Source of the DNA: Mycobacterium sp. Root135
GTDB taxonomy: Bacteria > Actinomycetota > Actinomycetes > Mycobacteriales > Mycobacteriaceae
DNA length: 64,000 nucleotides
Direction: 5' to 3'
Assembly: GCF_001426545.1 (NCBI RefSeq)
Contig: NZ_LMEZ01000004.1
Span: 634,541 to 698,540, forward strand
Shown here: piece after piece, positions 62,918-64,000 of the stretch
Layout of the letters: every line of letters starts with the position of its first letter
How positions within the stretch are numbered: position 1 is the stretch's first letter
Notes under the pieces: generated by a model
Seen by the model: only the letters and a program-made list of their open reading frames with translations
Told to the model about the DNA's origin: nothing
The model's database searches: none
Position numbers and translations under genes: made by a program

Positions 62918-63714
62918 GAATCCCCTTTGCCAACAGTTAACTGCTGTATTGAACGTGGTGTTAATTTACCCCGGCTCATCGAAATTGCAACCGGTCCAGC
63001 TAACTCGAAATTGGACCCTATGCACTTTGCTGCCAGGAAAGCCCACACATGGGGGAAGGCTATGACTGAGCGGGTCGAGGCATTTGCTCCTCGCGTCGAC
63101 CTCCCGGCCTACGCCAGCCAAATGGCAAACGGCCGCCTTCGCAGCCGTTGAGCCGCGGTGCCCCCCGGATCGTCGACCGTAGGCCCGACCGATGAGGCGG
63201 GAGTGCTGATCAGAGCGGTGCAGCCGTCGCCAAGGGAAGCCGAAGGACGTCGGGGCGGAATGCCGGGGTAGCAAACTTTCAAGATCGGTTATTTGCTGGA
63301 TCGCGTCAGGGTCGCACCGATGGCCAGGGGTCCAGGTAGCGATGCCCGGGCCACGGGTGCCGAAATGGCGTGCCTTGGTGCGCCGATGTCCTCATTTCGA
63401 ATGGCACTGGCGAACCCCATTGTTAGCAGAGGCGCAGACCTAGCTGGGCTCGACAGTTATTGCACATTTAGCCAATTGCACATCGGCCCGCGGCGGGCGC
63501 TCAAAATGCGCTCGACGCGATGGCCTTGCCGACGGTGGAGCGGGAGCCGGCAAGCCCGCGAGCCGGCGGCCTCAACGTCTAGGCTGTACACACCTACACG
63601 GGCTGGAGCCGAGCGAGTCGCGAAGCCCCGGCACACGCGAACCCGGACCCGGACCCTGCCGATTCGCGACCCTCGCCCGAGGGCCGTCCGAACCGATCAG
63701 AAACCTATGAACCG
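62918..63714. other. 797-bp intergenic region, no convincing gene
   Basis: Both strands were read. Open frames here have atypical composition and no start/ribosome-site support. The left end holds the AAAGGGGATTC ribosome site of the secreted protein and a CAGTTAACTG palindrome (62934-62943) in its promoter area. The rest is unusually A/T-rich in places (around 62949-63070 and 63400-63490). It likely holds the two promoters and perhaps a small RNA. Confidence 0.55.
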
Positions 63715-64000
63715 ATGGCCATTGCCGACGTCGCCGAGTACGCCCACTTGTCCGAATCCGACCTGGACGCGCTCGCCGCCGCATTGGACGACATCCGCCG
63801 CGACGTCGAAGCCACCCGCGGAACCCGCGATCGGACCTACATCCGCCGGACGATCGCGTTCCAACGCGCGCTGGAGCTTGCCTCCCGGTTGACGATCGCC
63901 GGCACCAAGGGCAGGCGCGGCTGGTGGCTCGGCACCCTCGGGCTCGCCGCTGCCAAGAGCATCGAGAACATGGAGATCGCCCACAACGTCGGCCACGGCC
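63715..64000 (+). CDS. desA3: DesA3-type acyl/stearoyl-CoA desaturase, N-terminal fragment
   Basis: The first 95 codons are in the window and run off the right edge. The start MAIADVAEYAHLSESDLDAL and the following RTIAFQRALELASRL match the N-terminus of mycobacterial DesA3 (Rv3229c), as I recall it. The first histidine box HNVGH is visible at the end, preceded by the first helix. The enzyme inserts a delta-9 double bond into stearoyl-CoA using a reductase partner and O2 in the membrane. The ATG at 63715 fits the family start; an ATG at 63707 is out of frame. Confidence 0.83.
   Translation, partial: MAIADVAEYAHLSESDLDALAAALDDIRRDVEATRGTRDRTYIRRTIAFQRALELASRLTIAGTKGRRGWWLGTLGLAAAKSIENMEIAHNVGHG

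Noticed and set aside
63293..63892. 199-aa plus-strand frame before and over desA3
   Set aside because: It overlaps the recognisable desaturase start in another frame, has no ribosome site and low-complexity Arg/Thr/Pro composition.

Overview
The window is G+C-rich actinobacterial DNA, almost certainly from a mycobacterium, most likely a fast-growing Mycolicibacterium-type environmental species. The diagnostic genes are an iniBAC cluster (dynamin-like GTPases IniA and IniC with IniB), an IniR-like STAND/LuxR regulator, the large iron-sulfur ETF oxidoreductase EtfD, AspC, UdgA, Dcd and the start of a DesA3-type acyl desaturase. Several coenzyme F420-type luciferase-fold enzymes and two maleylpyruvate-isomerase-fold proteins point the same way. 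From memory, the order dcd - udgA - ... - aspC - etfD - iniR - (Rv0340-like) - iniB - iniA - iniC matches the M. tuberculosis Rv0321-Rv0343 region. Species-specific genes are inserted into that framework.

Layout. 1-9635: a GntR/UTRA regulator faces a tightly overlapping seven-gene catabolic operon (IMPase-type phosphatase, small membrane subunit, Na+/solute symporter, M20 carbamoylase, amidase, two phosphotransferases of the APH/choline-kinase fold). A second amidase converges on it. 9826-16779: a small secreted protein, an esterase/luciferase-fold monooxygenase/binding-protein operon, and a divergent MetNI-type ABC transporter with its own binding protein, then a class II aldolase. 16829-22713: a lipoprotein, a G6PD/GH15/maleylpyruvate-isomerase-fold run, a luciferase-fold oxidoreductase and a Thr-rich membrane protein. 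22789-36084: the cell-envelope-stress block iniC-iniA-iniB and an Rv0340-like gene on the minus strand, facing an Hsp70-like membrane protein, iniR and etfD on the plus strand. Five copies of a TTAGGGG element lie in the two control regions of this block. 36109-47203: aspC, a YibE/F-like membrane protein, a DUF1330-P450-MDMPI operon, udgA, a second actin/Hsp70-fold membrane protein, dcd, another luciferase-fold enzyme and tRNA-Gly(CCC).

47405-64000 looks more accessory. It holds a Fic protein with an operator array just after the tRNA, an AraC regulator with a PobA-type hydroxylase, a partner-switching module (GAF, STAS antagonist, anti-sigma kinase, MASE1-SpoIIE phosphatase), and a LysR regulator with an FAD oxidoreductase and two DUF202 membrane proteins. 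These are followed by a complete type II restriction-modification island (C5-cytosine methylase, XamI-like endonuclease, Vsr), a GNAT enzyme, a large secreted protein and the 5' end of the desaturase.

Many genes overlap by ATGA or GTGA, so translational coupling is common. Several others have a TANNNT -10 box 6-7 nt before the start codon, which predicts leaderless mRNAs, as is typical of mycobacteria. All family assignments come from reading motifs; no database search was run.
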